Positions 51,637 through 60,494 are shown, numbered from the stretch's first letter. The stretch: DNA of 64,000 bases from Clostridiales bacterium (GCA_015058215.1 SVCU01000002.1:62001-126000), one strand, 5' to 3'. The notes: a model not told the origin generated them from the sequence alone. Translations and numbers: made by a program.

Positions 51637-52464
51637 ATGAAGATCTTAGCACTGGAAACCACCGGCCCCCGCGCTTCCGTAGCCTATCTGGATACGGAGA
51701 CGGGCCTGGCCGATCAGCTGGTCGCTCTGGAGGACCAGTCTCACCTGCAGTCCCTGCTTCCCATGGCGGATGAACTGCTGAAAAAACACGGATCGTCAAT
51801 TAACGATGTGACTGAAATTGCAGTATCCAGAGGCCCCGGCTCCTTTACGGGCATCCGCATCGGCATGACCGCTGCCCGGACCCTGGCCCAGGTGCTGAAC
51901 GTACCTGTGGTGCCGGTTCCCACCCTGGAAACCTTCCTCTATAACCTGCCCGCGGAAGCCACTCCCGGCCGCCTGATCTGCCCCCTGTTTGATGCACGGC
52001 GCAGCCAGGTCTACGCTGCCGCCCTGGAATGGGTGAACGGCAAGCCGGTGGAGGTCATCGCGGAAGGGGCCTACTCCATCGAAGAATATCTGGACTTGGT
52101 GGAAGGCTATCTGCGGAAGAATCCGGACCTGACCCCGCTGTTCTACGGCGACGGTCTGCGTCCCTACGGCAAGAACGTGCTGGACCGCTTCGCGGATGCA
52201 TTCTGTGCCCCGGAAGCGGACGAAGCCGTGCTTCCCGCCGAGGATGTGCTGCTGGCCCCCGAAGTGCTGCGCTACCAGACCGCTCTTTCCGTGGCTTTGG
52301 CCGCATTGAACCGGATCGAAGAAGGCAAGACCGTTTCCTGGCAGGACGCTCACCCCGAATATCTGCGGAAGGCAGAAGCCGAACGCAAGATGGACGAAGC
52401 CCGGGAAGCCAAGATCGCCGCTGCCGCCGCCAAGGGCAGTGCCCGCGCCGGTAAGGAGGCTTAA
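51637..52464 (+). CDS. tsaB: TsaB, t6A biosynthesis protein
   Basis: A 275-residue partner of TsaD in forming N6-threonylcarbamoyladenosine at A37 of tRNAs. ILALETTGPRASVAYLD and SRGPGSFTGIRIGMTAAR are the diagnostic motifs of the ASKHA-like fold. The C-terminal tail is Ala/Lys-rich. It starts 3 nt after the fusion gene's stop and ends 1 nt before rimI, so the four t6A-related genes form one operon. Confidence 0.95.
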   Translation: MKILALETTGPRASVAYLDTETGLADQLVALEDQSHLQSLLPMADELLKKHGSSINDVTEIAVSRGPGSFTGIRIGMTAARTLAQVLNVPVVPVPTLETFLYNLPAEATPGRLICPLFDARRSQVYAAALEWVNGKPVEVIAEGAYSIEEYLDLVEGYLRKNPDLTPLFYGDGLRPYGKNVLDRFADAFCAPEADEAVLPAEDVLLAPEVLRYQTALSVALAALNRIEEGKTVSWQDAHPEYLRKAEAERKMDEAREAKIAAAAAKGSARAGKEA

Positions 52465-52465
52465 C

Positions 52466-52915
52466 ATGGAGGTTCTGTACCGCCGGGCCACGATCGAGGA
52501 TGCGCCCCGCATGGCAGAGCTTGAAACCCTCTGCTTCTCCGATCCCTGGAGCGAGGATGCCATGCGCAGCGAGCTCTCCGGCCTCAACAAAGTGATCTAC
52601 ATCGCCGCCGAAGTGGATGGCGTTGTGATCGGCTACGCCGGCATCTGGGTCATTCTGGACGAAGGCCACATCACCAACGTGGCGGTGCACCCGGATTACC
52701 GCCGTCATGGCATCGGACGGGAGATCGTCAGCCGGCTGCTGGCTTTTTCCGAAGAAGAAGGCGTGGAGCAACAGACCTTAGAGGTGCGCCCCTCCAACAG
52801 CGGTGCCATCGCCCTCTACGAGGGCTTCGGCTTTCAGCTGGCGGGCCGCCGCAAAGGCTATTATGCCGATAACCACGAAGACGCCCTGATCTACTGGCGT
52901 CAGGCAAAGAAATAA
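52466..52915 (+). CDS. rimI: Ribosomal protein S18 alanine N-acetyltransferase
   Basis: A 149-residue GNAT acetyltransferase. VAVHPDYRRHGIGREIV is the acetyl-CoA site (motif A), and LEVRPSNSGAIALYEGFGF a typical RimI stretch. It acetylates the N-terminus of S18 in known species. Linkage to tsaB/tsaD is conserved in Bacillota. The site GTAAGGAGG precedes ATG and lies in the end of tsaB. Nine extra upstream codons lack support. Confidence 0.94.
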   Translation: MEVLYRRATIEDAPRMAELETLCFSDPWSEDAMRSELSGLNKVIYIAAEVDGVVIGYAGIWVILDEGHITNVAVHPDYRRHGIGREIVSRLLAFSEEEGVEQQTLEVRPSNSGAIALYEGFGFQLAGRRKGYYADNHEDALIYWRQAKK

Positions 52916-52920
52916 AAAAC

Positions 52921-52951
52921 GCGGCCGCCAAATTCCGAATCCGGCGGCCGC
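52921..52951. repeat. Palindromic element, 9-bp arms, 13-nt loop
   Basis: GCGGCCGCC, loop AAATTCCGAATCC, GGCGGCCGC, 5 nt after rimI. Its loop equals, in reverse complement, that of the copy at 4934. Confidence 0.85.
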
Positions 52952-52958
52952 AGGCTCC

Positions 52959-52975
52959 GCGGCCCTCCGGGCCGC
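52959..52975. repeat. Short-loop GC hairpin
   Basis: GCGGCCC, TCC, GGGCCGC. Identical to the 17-mer at 49639. Confidence 0.65.
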
Positions 52976-53032
52976 ACATAAAAACCCGCCCGTTCTGCAA
53001 TACTAAGAAAAACACTTGCAGGAGGGCGACTT

Positions 53033-53260
53033 ATGAGAAACGGTGCATACGATGACAGAGAACAGAGCTATGGCAGCGAGATGTCGGTACTGGCATCCAA
53101 CTGCGGCGGCTTTGAACGCAGACGGGATTTTTCCGCATTCAACATGACGGATTACCGGTCCTGCGAAAACTGCGCACACATGACGGCGGACAGCCGCTGC
53201 ACCTTAGGGAAGGATACCATTTCGTATGAAGGACGGCAAACACATCACTTTAGCATTTGA
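53033..53260 (+). CDS. Small Cys-containing protein overlapping tsaD
   Basis: A 75-residue protein with a strong ribosome binding site (CAGGAGGG, 7 nt upstream). The N-terminal half is polar; the C-terminal half carries [13 protein letters not shown], three Cys with a CxxC that could bind a metal or cluster. The last 35 nt overlap the start of tsaD in another frame, so translation of tsaD is probably coupled to it. No family is recognised. Its place inside the t6A operon makes it a candidate accessory factor (inference). Confidence 0.65.
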   Translation: MRNGAYDDREQSYGSEMSVLASNCGGFERRRDFSAFNMTDYRSCENCAHMTADSRCTLGKDTISYEGRQTHHFSI

Positions 53261-54248
53261 GAGCAGCTGCGACGAAACCTCTGTAGCAGTTCTGGCCGAC
53301 GGCCGGGAAGTGCTCTCCAACATCATCGCTTCCCAGATCGATGTTCATAAAGTTTTCGGCGGCGTGGTGCCCGAAATCGCATCCCGTCACCATCTGGAAA
53401 ACGTCAACCCCGTGCTGGATGAAGCTCTGCAGGAAGCGGGCATCACCCTGGACGATGTAGACCTGATCGGCGTCACCTGCGGCCCCGGCCTGGTGGGCGC
53501 GCTGCTGATCGGTGTCTGCGCCGCGAAAGCGGTGGCTCTGGCGGCTAACAAACCTCTGGTGGGGGTGCATCACATTCGTGGGCATATCTCCGCCAACTAC
53601 ATCACCCACAAAGACCTGGAACCGCCTTTCCTGTCCCTGGTGGTTTCCGGTGGACATACCCATATCGTGGAAGTCACCGACTACAACCACTGCACCGTTC
53701 TGGGCCGCACCCGGGATGACGCAGCCGGTGAAGCCTTCGACAAGGTGGCCCGCGTGCTGGGCCTGGGGTATCCCGGCGGCCCCCTCATCGATAAAATCGC
53801 CAAGGAGGGCGACCCCAACGCCATCGAGTTCAAGCGGGTCATGCTGGAAAAAGAAAGCCTGGATTTCAGCTTCAGCGGCACCAAGACCGGCGTGCTGAAC
53901 TACCTGAACATCGCCCGTCAGCGGGGCGAAGAGATCAACGTAGCTGACGTGGCCGCTTCCTTCCAGAAGACGGTCATGGACGTGATCGTCACCAAGGCCA
54001 TGCTGGCCGCAGAACGGACCGGCCATAAGAAGCTGGCTCTGGCCGGCGGCGTGGCTTCCAACAGCCAGCTGCGCTCCATGCTGCAGGAAGCCTGCGACAA
54101 GCGGGGTATCACCCTGTACTGCCCGCCTCCCATCCTGTGCACCGACAACGCCGCCATGATCGGCTGCGCCGCCTACTACAAGGCCAAGGCCGGCCTCATG
54201 GACGACCTGTCCCTGGATGCCAACCCCAACCTGCCCCTGGAAGGCTAA
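53226..54248 (+). CDS. tsaD: TsaD, tRNA threonylcarbamoyltransferase
   Basis: A 340-residue catalytic subunit of t6A synthesis (formerly Gcp/YgjD). [15 protein letters not shown] opens the ASKHA fold, the iron ligands lie in [12 protein letters not shown], and [13 protein letters not shown] and [13 protein letters not shown] are also present. All key motifs are intact and length is normal. It begins inside the end of the small Cys gene, with GGAAGGA about 11 nt upstream. It is the last gene of the operon. Confidence 0.96.
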   Translation: MKDGKHITLAFESSCDETSVAVLADGREVLSNIIASQIDVHKVFGGVVPEIASRHHLENVNPVLDEALQEAGITLDDVDLIGVTCGPGLVGALLIGVCAAKAVALAANKPLVGVHHIRGHISANYITHKDLEPPFLSLVVSGGHTHIVEVTDYNHCTVLGRTRDDAAGEAFDKVARVLGLGYPGGPLIDKIAKEGDPNAIEFKRVMLEKESLDFSFSGTKTGVLNYLNIARQRGEEINVADVAASFQKTVMDVIVTKAMLAAERTGHKKLALAGGVASNSQLRSMLQEACDKRGITLYCPPPILCTDNAAMIGCAAYYKAKAGLMDDLSLDANPNLPLEG

Positions 54249-54263
54249 ACCCATTGAAATTGC

Positions 54264-54300
54264 AAGTAATCTCCCAAGTGCCCGGGAGATTACTTTTTTA
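54264..54300 (+). terminator. Rho-independent terminator of the tsa operon
   Basis: AAGTAATCTCCC, short loop, GGGAGATTACTT and TTTTA. Confidence 0.9.
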
Positions 54301-54387
54301 TTACATTCCCGAAAACAGTAGAAGTACTCCTGTTGATGTGTTAAAATTTAATCAAATAAAGCGTATTTACGAAAGGAGGCACACCCC

Positions 54388-55383
54388 ATGAAGACTACCG
54401 CAAAACTTCTTTCCCTTCTGCTGGCCCTGTGCCTCACTTTGTCCGCCTGTACCCCGGCCGAGCCGCCTGTTAACGAAGAACAGCAAGGTCAGCAAAACCA
54501 GCAGGGTGAGAGCGAAGAAAAAGAAGTGCTGCCGTCCCCCGATGATTTCAATGTTCCTTTAACAGTGTTTCGCGATGTAGAGGAGTATGTGCGCGGTGGC
54601 CGCGAAAGTGGCTATGATATTCTAAGTTTAGAACTGGCCGGGATCTTCGAACTGGAAAATGGAACAAACCTGGAAGCTTATAAAAAGGGTGAAAATCCCG
54701 GAACAGTAAAACTGGAAGTGTACCGCTTTGAAGCCGCCTGGAAATGGGACGATGAATGGGTCAGCACGGAAGATACACCGGAAATTACCCATTTGATCTA
54801 CGAAGTACAAACCGGAGAATATTGCTTAAAAGAAAAAATGAGCCTGCTGCCGGAGACCTTGGAAACTTATGTAAAGGAATACTATGCACCGCCGGTACAA
54901 CCGGAGCTGGCTTTTCGCCGGGAAGGTTATCCGTATTGGACAGCTTTGGGTGATGACAAAGTATATTTTTTGGATGAAAAAGATGCTGCGGTAGAAGAAA
55001 TAATTGGAGAGTATGGTGCGGCACATCGCCATAGGTTCTACCAATGGGAAGGCTTTTATGCAGAAATCTATCATGAAGTAGAACCCAAAATCAATTTGGA
55101 TCGAAAATTTTCAACGTTGCTGAGCACGGACTCTTCGGAGTACTATACCACGCGAGATGTTCATGTGGGGAGTACAGAGACAGAACTGAAAGAGGCCTAT
55201 CCTGAAATCATGTTGGTGGATAGTTTCATGTTCCAAATACACTGGCCTGTAGAAACTAGTGGTGATTGGTACTGGTTTGATCACACTGGGAAGTATGACG
55301 ATCGGATGTATTGCGGTGGGATCTTCTTCCTGGTAGAAGAAGGTATTGTGACCGGGATACAAATCAGAACTTGGTGGGATTAG
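54388..55383 (+). CDS. Lipoprotein of unknown function
   Basis: A 331-residue lipoprotein. The signal peptide ends LLLALCLTLSAC, and a Gln/Glu-rich linker follows (EEQQGQQNQQGESEEKE). The rest is acidic and rich in Tyr and Trp, with no recognised domain. Base composition is clearly more AT-rich than that of the neighbouring tsa operon, and codons such as TTA and ATA are used, which suggests recent transfer or relaxed selection. AAAGGAGG precedes ATG. It is followed 58 nt later by a second lipoprotein gene of the same character. Confidence 0.78.
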   Translation: MKTTAKLLSLLLALCLTLSACTPAEPPVNEEQQGQQNQQGESEEKEVLPSPDDFNVPLTVFRDVEEYVRGGRESGYDILSLELAGIFELENGTNLEAYKKGENPGTVKLEVYRFEAAWKWDDEWVSTEDTPEITHLIYEVQTGEYCLKEKMSLLPETLETYVKEYYAPPVQPELAFRREGYPYWTALGDDKVYFLDEKDAAVEEIIGEYGAAHRHRFYQWEGFYAEIYHEVEPKINLDRKFSTLLSTDSSEYYTTRDVHVGSTETELKEAYPEIMLVDSFMFQIHWPVETSGDWYWFDHTGKYDDRMYCGGIFFLVEEGIVTGIQIRTWWD

Positions 55384-55441
55384 CCTGAAAGAAAAAGGCA
55401 CCCTGTTAAAAGGTTACGTTATATAACAAGGAGGTACTACG

Positions 55442-56529
55442 TTGAGAACTGTAAATAAGCTTTGTATCTTCTTTCTGGTTTTTAGTTTAGTGCTGGTTGG
55501 CTGCGTTCGGGTCGAACCGGAAATCCAGGAAAGAAAGATCTCCTTCCTGGAAAAATTCAACGCTTTGGATGCAGAAAACTTACCTGGTGAAAGCATCATT
55601 GTAGAAATTGCGGATCAGCAGGGACCTTTGCGGATCGAAATGAAGCGAACCGAATTAGAGGGCCGCACGGTTATTGTCCCTGCGCAAGGTCAAAACTGCC
55701 CGGCTGAGTATAACTTTTCTTTTGACGGCAGCAAAACCTTTTTGAGGACGGTAGCCGGCCTGTGGCTTGTGGAAACAGACGGAACTCTGCGGACACTGGT
55801 TTTCGAAGAAAATCGATACCGGGAGCTGCGGGAAGAGTATATCAAGCGATTTCAATCCGATGGACTGCTTTGGATAGGGCCCATGCTCGTCAATGAAACA
55901 GGAAGCCGCGTCATCTACACATCCGACCGAAACACTTGGGAGAAGTGCTGGGTAGAAATCTTTTGTTACGATCTTACAACCGGGAAAGAGATACTTTTTT
56001 CAGAGGTGAAGGCAGAACAGATTCTGCTGGAAGGCTGGCTGAACGAGGAACAGTTTCTTTGTACTGCACTTACGGAAAATGCGAGGCGGTTATTATTGCT
56101 GGAGTTTGATGGAAGTGTGACTGAGTTACAAGCCGAAAGCAAATTCCCATCTGTTTACGATGTCTGCGGGAACCGTATTGCTTATGCCGCTCATTTGAGC
56201 AGCAGTGAAGTATATATTGGCGAGGTCACGGAAGACCTGAAACTAAAGACTCTGTACTTTGGCAAACTGGGGGAAAGCACGCGCCTTCGCCCGGGCAAAA
56301 ATGGTTTTGACCCCTCGGCGAAAAGTTTGCAGCGATCGTGGTGCCGGAAGATGATCCACGCGGGAGATTGATCGCTGTGGTTCACATTGCATCCGGTGAA
56401 GTGGAATACTTGCTCCCTGAAGAAATGGCCAGCGTAACAGAAAGTCTTTGGAAGGACGAAAACACAATCGTTCTTTCGGGCCTGGACCATCAGAACAAAG
56501 CGATTTATACAACAGTTACAGTGAAATAA
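55442..56529 (+). pseudogene. Second lipoprotein, frameshifted near its 3' end
   Basis: A TTG start at 55442 behind AAGGAGG. Lipoprotein signal LVFSLVLVGC; then about 280 residues suggesting a beta-propeller-like sensor (repeated W/Y-rich blades such as GLWLVETDGTLRTL and RVIYTSDRNTW). From about 56310 the sensible reading moves one frame: KFAAIVVPEDDPRGRLIAVV continues to the stop at 56529. Adding one C to the CCCC run near 56311 restores one 362-residue protein (…DPLGEKFAA…). As it stands, the first frame ends at 56371 after an unrelated tail. Mutation, slippage or sequencing error are all possible. AT-richer than the surroundings. Confidence 0.72.
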
Positions 56530-56563
56530 AAAAAGGCAACCTTTTTAAAAGGTTGCCTTTTTC
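56530..56563 (+). terminator. Rho-independent terminator
   Basis: AAAAGGCAACCTTTT pairs with AAAAGGTTGCCTTTT, with more T after it, directly after the lipoprotein stop. Confidence 0.9.
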
Positions 56564-56603
56564 TGTTCTCGCGCCATGTATTTCTTTCTGCTGCAGTAGC
56601 ACG

Positions 56604-56939
56604 TTACGCCTGCTTCGCAGGCAGTACGGCGAACAGCTCCAGGGGAGCGTCGCTGTCGTTCACGATGCCGTGGCTGTGGCCCTTGGGGCAGTAGTAGCAG
56701 TCGCCGGCCTGCAGTACGTGGGCTTCGCCGTCGTCGGTGATGGTGCCGGTGCCGCCGATGATGTAGAAGATCTCGCAGTCTTCGGTGTGGGTGTGGACGC
56801 CCAGGGAAACGCCGGGGTCGAAGATCAGGTGCAGCATTTTGTTGGTGCCGTCGGTGTAGGACTGCATCTTCAGGATGCCGGTGCCGCCTTTGAAGTTTTC
56901 AAGGTGCTTCCATTCCAGAGCTTTAAAATTGATTTTCAT
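56604..56939 (-). CDS. Cupin-domain protein
   Basis: A 111-residue single cupin barrel. HTHTEDCEIFYIIGGTGTI supplies the metal-binding His/Glu motif 1, and PKGHSHGIVN is motif 2. Such small cupins are isomerases, dioxygenases or ligand sensors; no specific role is visible. AAAGGAG precedes ATG at 56939; the longer frame upstream crosses a terminator and is rejected. Confidence 0.88.
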   Translation of the reverse strand: MKINFKALEWKHLENFKGGTGILKMQSYTDGTNKMLHLIFDPGVSLGVHTHTEDCEIFYIIGGTGTITDDGEAHVLQAGDCYYCPKGHSHGIVNDSDAPLELFAVLPAKQA

Positions 56940-56983
56940 GGGTTCTCCTTTCTGCGCGGAGCGCATCAAGCTGCAGAACTTGT

Positions 56984-57016
56984 AAAAAAGGGAAACCCGC
57001 AGGGTTTCCCTTTTCC
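56984..57016 (-). terminator. Terminator of acpP
   Basis: On the minus strand AAGGGAAACCC, loop TGC, GGGTTTCCCTT and a run of T. Confidence 0.8.
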
Positions 57017-57047
57017 TTTTGCTATGGTAGTGCAAACTCCGTAAAAC

Positions 57048-57278
57048 TTAGAGGGAGTTTTCTTCTACGTACTTTACCAGGTCGCCGACGGTCTGGAACT
57101 TTTCAGCTTCTTCGTCGGGAATTTCGCAATCGAATTCGTCTTCGATGGCCATGATGATTTCTACAGCATCCAGAGAGTCTGCTTCCAGATCCTTCATCAG
57201 GTTGGTGGTCATGGATACCATGGATTCTTCTACGGACAGCTGTTCGACGATGATTGCCTTAATCTTTTCAAAAACCAT
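57048..57278 (-). CDS. acpP: Acyl carrier protein
   Basis: A 76-residue acidic protein with the phosphopantetheine Ser in [11 protein letters not shown]. It carries growing acyl chains in fatty acid synthesis. Length and motif are normal. GGAGG precedes ATG. It stands alone here: no fab genes lie nearby, whereas acpP is often inside a fab cluster. Confidence 0.95.
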   Translation of the reverse strand: MVFEKIKAIIVEQLSVEESMVSMTTNLMKDLEADSLDAVEIIMAIEDEFDCEIPDEEAEKFQTVGDLVKYVEENSL

Positions 57279-57378
57279 AATGTTTACCTCCGAAATAATG
57301 GGGGGACTTGTGTCCTTCTTGCTAACTCATTATAGGGAGTATATCCCCGCATTGCAAGAGGAATTTTGAACTTTTTTA

Positions 57379-59403
57379 TCAAAGAGTATTCTGAAATTCC
57401 TCCAGAGCCAGTTCCGCTTCTTCCCAGCGGCTGTAGGCTGCTTCCAGTTCGGCCTTTTTGGCGGTGGACTCTTCGTGGAGCTTGCCCAGCTTCACGAAAT
57501 CGCCGGAGGCGGATTCCTCAGCCATCTGCACATCCAGGGCGGCGATGGCTTCCTCCAGCTTTGCGATCTCTTCTTCTGCGGCGTTTTTCTGCTTTTCCAG
57601 CTTGCGGCGCTGGGATTCCCGCTCCTTGTTCAGGCGGCGTTCTTCCATGCGGCGCTCTTTGTCCGTGAGACCGTCGGCACCGGGCTGGTTTTTCTGGTCT
57701 GCGGCAGCGGCTGCGGCGCTTCCCGCGCCGGCGGCTTTGCCCAGGTTCCCCAGATAGTTCTTGCCGGAGGAGATGGCCTCCTGTTTCTTTTCCAGGTAGT
57801 AATCGTAGGCACCCAGGTAGTTTTCCATGCCGTCCTGGGTCAATTCTACGATGCGGGTGGGGATTTTATTCAGGAAGTAACGATCGTGGGAGACCACCAG
57901 CAGGGTGCCGGGGAAATCCTTCAGAGCGTCTTCAAAGACTTCCTTGGATCTGATATCCAGATGGTTGGTGGGTTCGTCCATGATCAGGAAGTTGGCACCC
58001 ATCAGCATGATTTTCACCAGGGAGAGGCGGGCTTTTTCGCCGCCGGAGAGGCCGGCAACGGGCTTGAACACGTCTTCACCCCGGAACAGGAAGCGGCCCA
58101 GGATGCTGCGCAGCTGCCCTTCGGTGTAGAGCCGCCAGGAACTGTGCAGTTCCTCCAGCACGGTGGAATTGCCGCTGACCAGCAGCTGGTCCTGATCGTA
58201 GTAAGCGATCTCCACGTTGTGCCCCAGTTTGAAGGTGCCGCTGTCCTGCAGCAATTCCTTCACCAGGATCTTCAGCAGGGTGGATTTTCCGATGCCGTTC
58301 TGACCCACGATGCAGACCCGTTCGCCCCGCTTGATGTCCAGGTTCACGTTGCGGAACAGCTGGCGGGTGCCCTGAGAGTCCTTGAAGCTTTTGGAGAGGC
58401 CCTCGGCGAAGAGCACGTCATTGCCGCTGGCGAAGTTTTCCTTGAACTGCAGCCGCATTTTGGCGTTATCCCCTTCGGGGCGTTCCAGCCGCTCGATGTG
58501 GGCCAGCTGCTTTTCCCGGGATTTGGCCCGGTTGGCCAGCTTTTCCGTGCCCCGTTCCTTGAAGCGGCGGATCATATCCTCCTGACGGCGGATCTCCTCC
58601 TGCTGCTTCTGGTAGCGACGTTCCGCGTCTTCATAGGCGAATTTTTTCTTTTCCACGAAGGTGCTGTAATTTCCTTCGTAGGAGGTGAGTTTGCAGTTCT
58701 GGATCTCGAAGATGCGGTTCACGGTCTGGTCTAAGAAGTACCGGTCGTGGGAGACCACCACCAGGGTGCCGGTGTAGTTCTTCAGGTACTGTTCCAGCCA
58801 TTTCAGAGTGCCGATATCCAGGTGGTTGGTGGGTTCGTCCAGCAGCAGAAGATCGGGCTTTCGCAGCAGCAGGGCGGCCAGGGCAAGACGGGTGCGCTCG
58901 CCCCCGGACAGGGAGGAGATCTTCTTATCGTAGAAGGACTCGGGGAAGGCCATGCTGCTCAGAATCCCCACGATCTCGCTGCGGAAACTGTAGCCGTCGC
59001 GGCTTCGGAATTCTTCGGTCATGGCATCGTAGCGGTCCAGAAGGTCTGAAACATCTTGGCCGGCGGCAGACTTGTCCGCGATCTCCTGGTAAAGCCGCTC
59101 CAGATCCTTTTCCATCCGGATCAGAGGCTCGAAAATGGCCAGCATTTCGCCGTAGACCGTGTTTTCGGAGATGAAGTTGTCTTTCTGCTTCAGGTAGCCC
59201 ACGGTGGTATCCTGGGCCATGTAAAATTCGCCGCTGTCCCGGGAAAGCTCCCCGGTCAGTAGGCCCAGCAGGGTGGATTTGCCGGCGCCGTTATCGCCTA
59301 CGATGCCCACCCGGTCGCCTTTGCTGATGTGAAAGGAGATGTCCGTCAGGATGGGGACCGTTCCATAGTATTTTTCAATTCCGGTGGCGGAAAGTAAGAT
59401 CAT
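57379..59403 (-). CDS. ABC-F family ATP-binding protein
   Basis: A 674-residue soluble protein with two ABC ATPase domains: Walker A GDNGAGKSTLLGLL with LSGGERTRLALAALLL, and GQNGIGKSTLLKIL with LSGGEKARLSLVKIML. An interdomain linker of about 80 residues and a C-terminal coiled coil (residues ~590-674) complete the Uup/EttA-like plan. ABC-F proteins act on ribosomes, relieving stalling or giving antibiotic resistance, not as transporters. ATG at 59403 follows AGGAG. A Gln/Ala-rich spacer lies before the coiled coil. Confidence 0.93.
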   Translation of the reverse strand: MILLSATGIEKYYGTVPILTDISFHISKGDRVGIVGDNGAGKSTLLGLLTGELSRDSGEFYMAQDTTVGYLKQKDNFISENTVYGEMLAIFEPLIRMEKDLERLYQEIADKSAAGQDVSDLLDRYDAMTEEFRSRDGYSFRSEIVGILSSMAFPESFYDKKISSLSGGERTRLALAALLLRKPDLLLLDEPTNHLDIGTLKWLEQYLKNYTGTLVVVSHDRYFLDQTVNRIFEIQNCKLTSYEGNYSTFVEKKKFAYEDAERRYQKQQEEIRRQEDMIRRFKERGTEKLANRAKSREKQLAHIERLERPEGDNAKMRLQFKENFASGNDVLFAEGLSKSFKDSQGTRQLFRNVNLDIKRGERVCIVGQNGIGKSTLLKILVKELLQDSGTFKLGHNVEIAYYDQDQLLVSGNSTVLEELHSSWRLYTEGQLRSILGRFLFRGEDVFKPVAGLSGGEKARLSLVKIMLMGANFLIMDEPTNHLDIRSKEVFEDALKDFPGTLLVVSHDRYFLNKIPTRIVELTQDGMENYLGAYDYYLEKKQEAISSGKNYLGNLGKAAGAGSAAAAAADQKNQPGADGLTDKERRMEERRLNKERESQRRKLEKQKNAAEEEIAKLEEAIAALDVQMAEESASGDFVKLGKLHEESTAKKAELEAAYSRWEEAELALEEFQNTL

Positions 59404-59425
59404 TGCAATGCTCCTGTCTGAAGTG

Positions 59426-59454
59426 GGCGCGCCAGCAAATTGGGAGGGCGCGCC
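59426..59454. repeat. Palindromic element, 8-bp arms, 13-nt loop
   Basis: GGCGCGCC, loop AGCAAATTGGGAG, GGCGCGCC, upstream of the ABC-F gene. Confidence 0.8.
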
Positions 59455-59516
59455 ATTTTTCTCCATTATATATTGTACTATATTGGAAGTCCAAAGTCAA
59501 AATTTCCGTGAAAAGG

Positions 59517-59545
59517 TTGTCAGAATTCTAAAAAAATGCTATAAT
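59517..59545 (+). promoter_or_regulatory. Sigma-A promoter of rex
   Basis: TTGTCA, a 17-nt spacer, TATAAT. I see no clear Rex operator (TTGTTAA-N4-TTAACAA) around it; only the fragment ATTAACAT lies just downstream. Confidence 0.8.
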
Positions 59546-59597
59546 ACATCATTAACATAGATGGGATCCGCGGATCCCCGGAAAAGGAGACAAAAAC

Positions 59598-60242
59598 ATG
59601 GCAGGAAAAGAAAAAGGGAAAATTTCCGACGCTGTTATCCGCAGATTGCCTCGCTATCGCAGATGCCTGGATGGTCTGATGAAGGCCGGCGTAGAACGGA
59701 TCTCTTCCGGTGAACTCAGCGCCATGATCGGATACACTGCATCCCAGATCCGTCAGGACCTGAATAATTTCGGCGGCTTCGGCCAGCAGGGCTACGGCTA
59801 TAATGTAAAGAGCCTCTACGAACGGATCGGTGAGATCCTGGGCCTGGACCGCGAATACAAAATGGTCATCGTGGGTGCCGGAAACCTGGGTTCCGCCCTG
59901 GTCAACTACGCCAAGTACCAGAAGTGGGGCTTCTACATCGTGGCCATGTTCGACGTTCTTCCGGAACTGATCGGCACTTCCATCAACGATACTCCTGTCT
60001 ACAGCTACACGCAGCTGGATCAATACCTGCAGGAAAATAAAATCGACATCGGTGTGATCTGCACCGGCAAGGGGGCAGCCCCCGAAGTGATGGACAAGCT
60101 GGTGGCCGGCGGCGTAAAGGGTATCTGGAACTTCGCGGCAACGGATCTTTCCGCGCCGGAAGGCATTCCCCTGGAAAACGTTCACCTGAGCGACAGCCTC
60201 AACGCTCTGACCTACTATATGCTGAGAAGCAATCCCGAGTAG
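59598..60242 (+). CDS. rex: Redox-sensing transcriptional repressor Rex
   Basis: A 214-residue repressor that senses the NADH/NAD+ ratio and controls fermentation genes. An N-terminal winged helix (ISDAVIRRLPRYRRCLD; ISSGELSAMIGYTASQIRQD) is followed by FGGFGQQGYGYNV and the NADH-binding Rossmann motif VIVGAGNLGSAL. Length is normal. AAAGGAG precedes ATG. Likely targets in this organism include butyrate-pathway genes, but no operator was found in this window. Confidence 0.96.
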   Translation: MAGKEKGKISDAVIRRLPRYRRCLDGLMKAGVERISSGELSAMIGYTASQIRQDLNNFGGFGQQGYGYNVKSLYERIGEILGLDREYKMVIVGAGNLGSALVNYAKYQKWGFYIVAMFDVLPELIGTSINDTPVYSYTQLDQYLQENKIDIGVICTGKGAAPEVMDKLVAGGVKGIWNFAATDLSAPEGIPLENVHLSDSLNALTYYMLRSNPE

Positions 60243-60272
60243 GGCAACGAAAGCGCGGCTGCAAAAAAGCAT

Positions 60273-60310
60273 AAAAAAAGGCCGCCTCCGAAGATGCGGC
60301 CTTTTCTTTT
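60273..60310. terminator. Terminator between rex and ferredoxin
   Basis: AAAAAGGCCGC, loop, GCGGCCTTTTCTTTT; it can work for both convergent genes. Confidence 0.85.
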
Positions 60311-60320
60311 GCAGTTTCTC

Positions 60321-60494
60321 TTAAGCTTCTTCAGCAGGAGCGCCAACGGGGCAAGCGTTAGCACAAGAACCGCAATCGATGCACTTGTCAGCGTCGATAA
60401 CGTACTTGCCATTGCCTTCGGAAATAGCTTCTACGGGGCATTCACCTGCGCAAGCGCCGCAGCTGATGCAAGCGTCACTGATTACATAAGCCAT
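60321..60494 (-). CDS. 2[4Fe-4S] ferredoxin
   Basis: A 57-residue clostridial-type ferredoxin with two full cluster motifs, CISCGACAGECP and CIDCGSCANACP. It carries low-potential electrons in the cytosol of anaerobes. ATG at 60494 follows AAGGAGG; the longer frame upstream has no ribosome binding site. The short Ala/Glu tail is normal. Confidence 0.96.
   Translation of the reverse strand: MAYVISDACISCGACAGECPVEAISEGNGKYVIDADKCIDCGSCANACPVGAPAEEA

Noticed and set aside
54388..56529. Genomic island with mobile genes
   Set aside because: Composition differs, but there is no integrase, transposase, tRNA target or direct repeat at the borders.
59540..59570. Rex operator in the rex promoter
   Set aside because: Only half-site fragments such as ATTAACAT are seen; no TTGTTAA-N4-TTAACAA palindrome.
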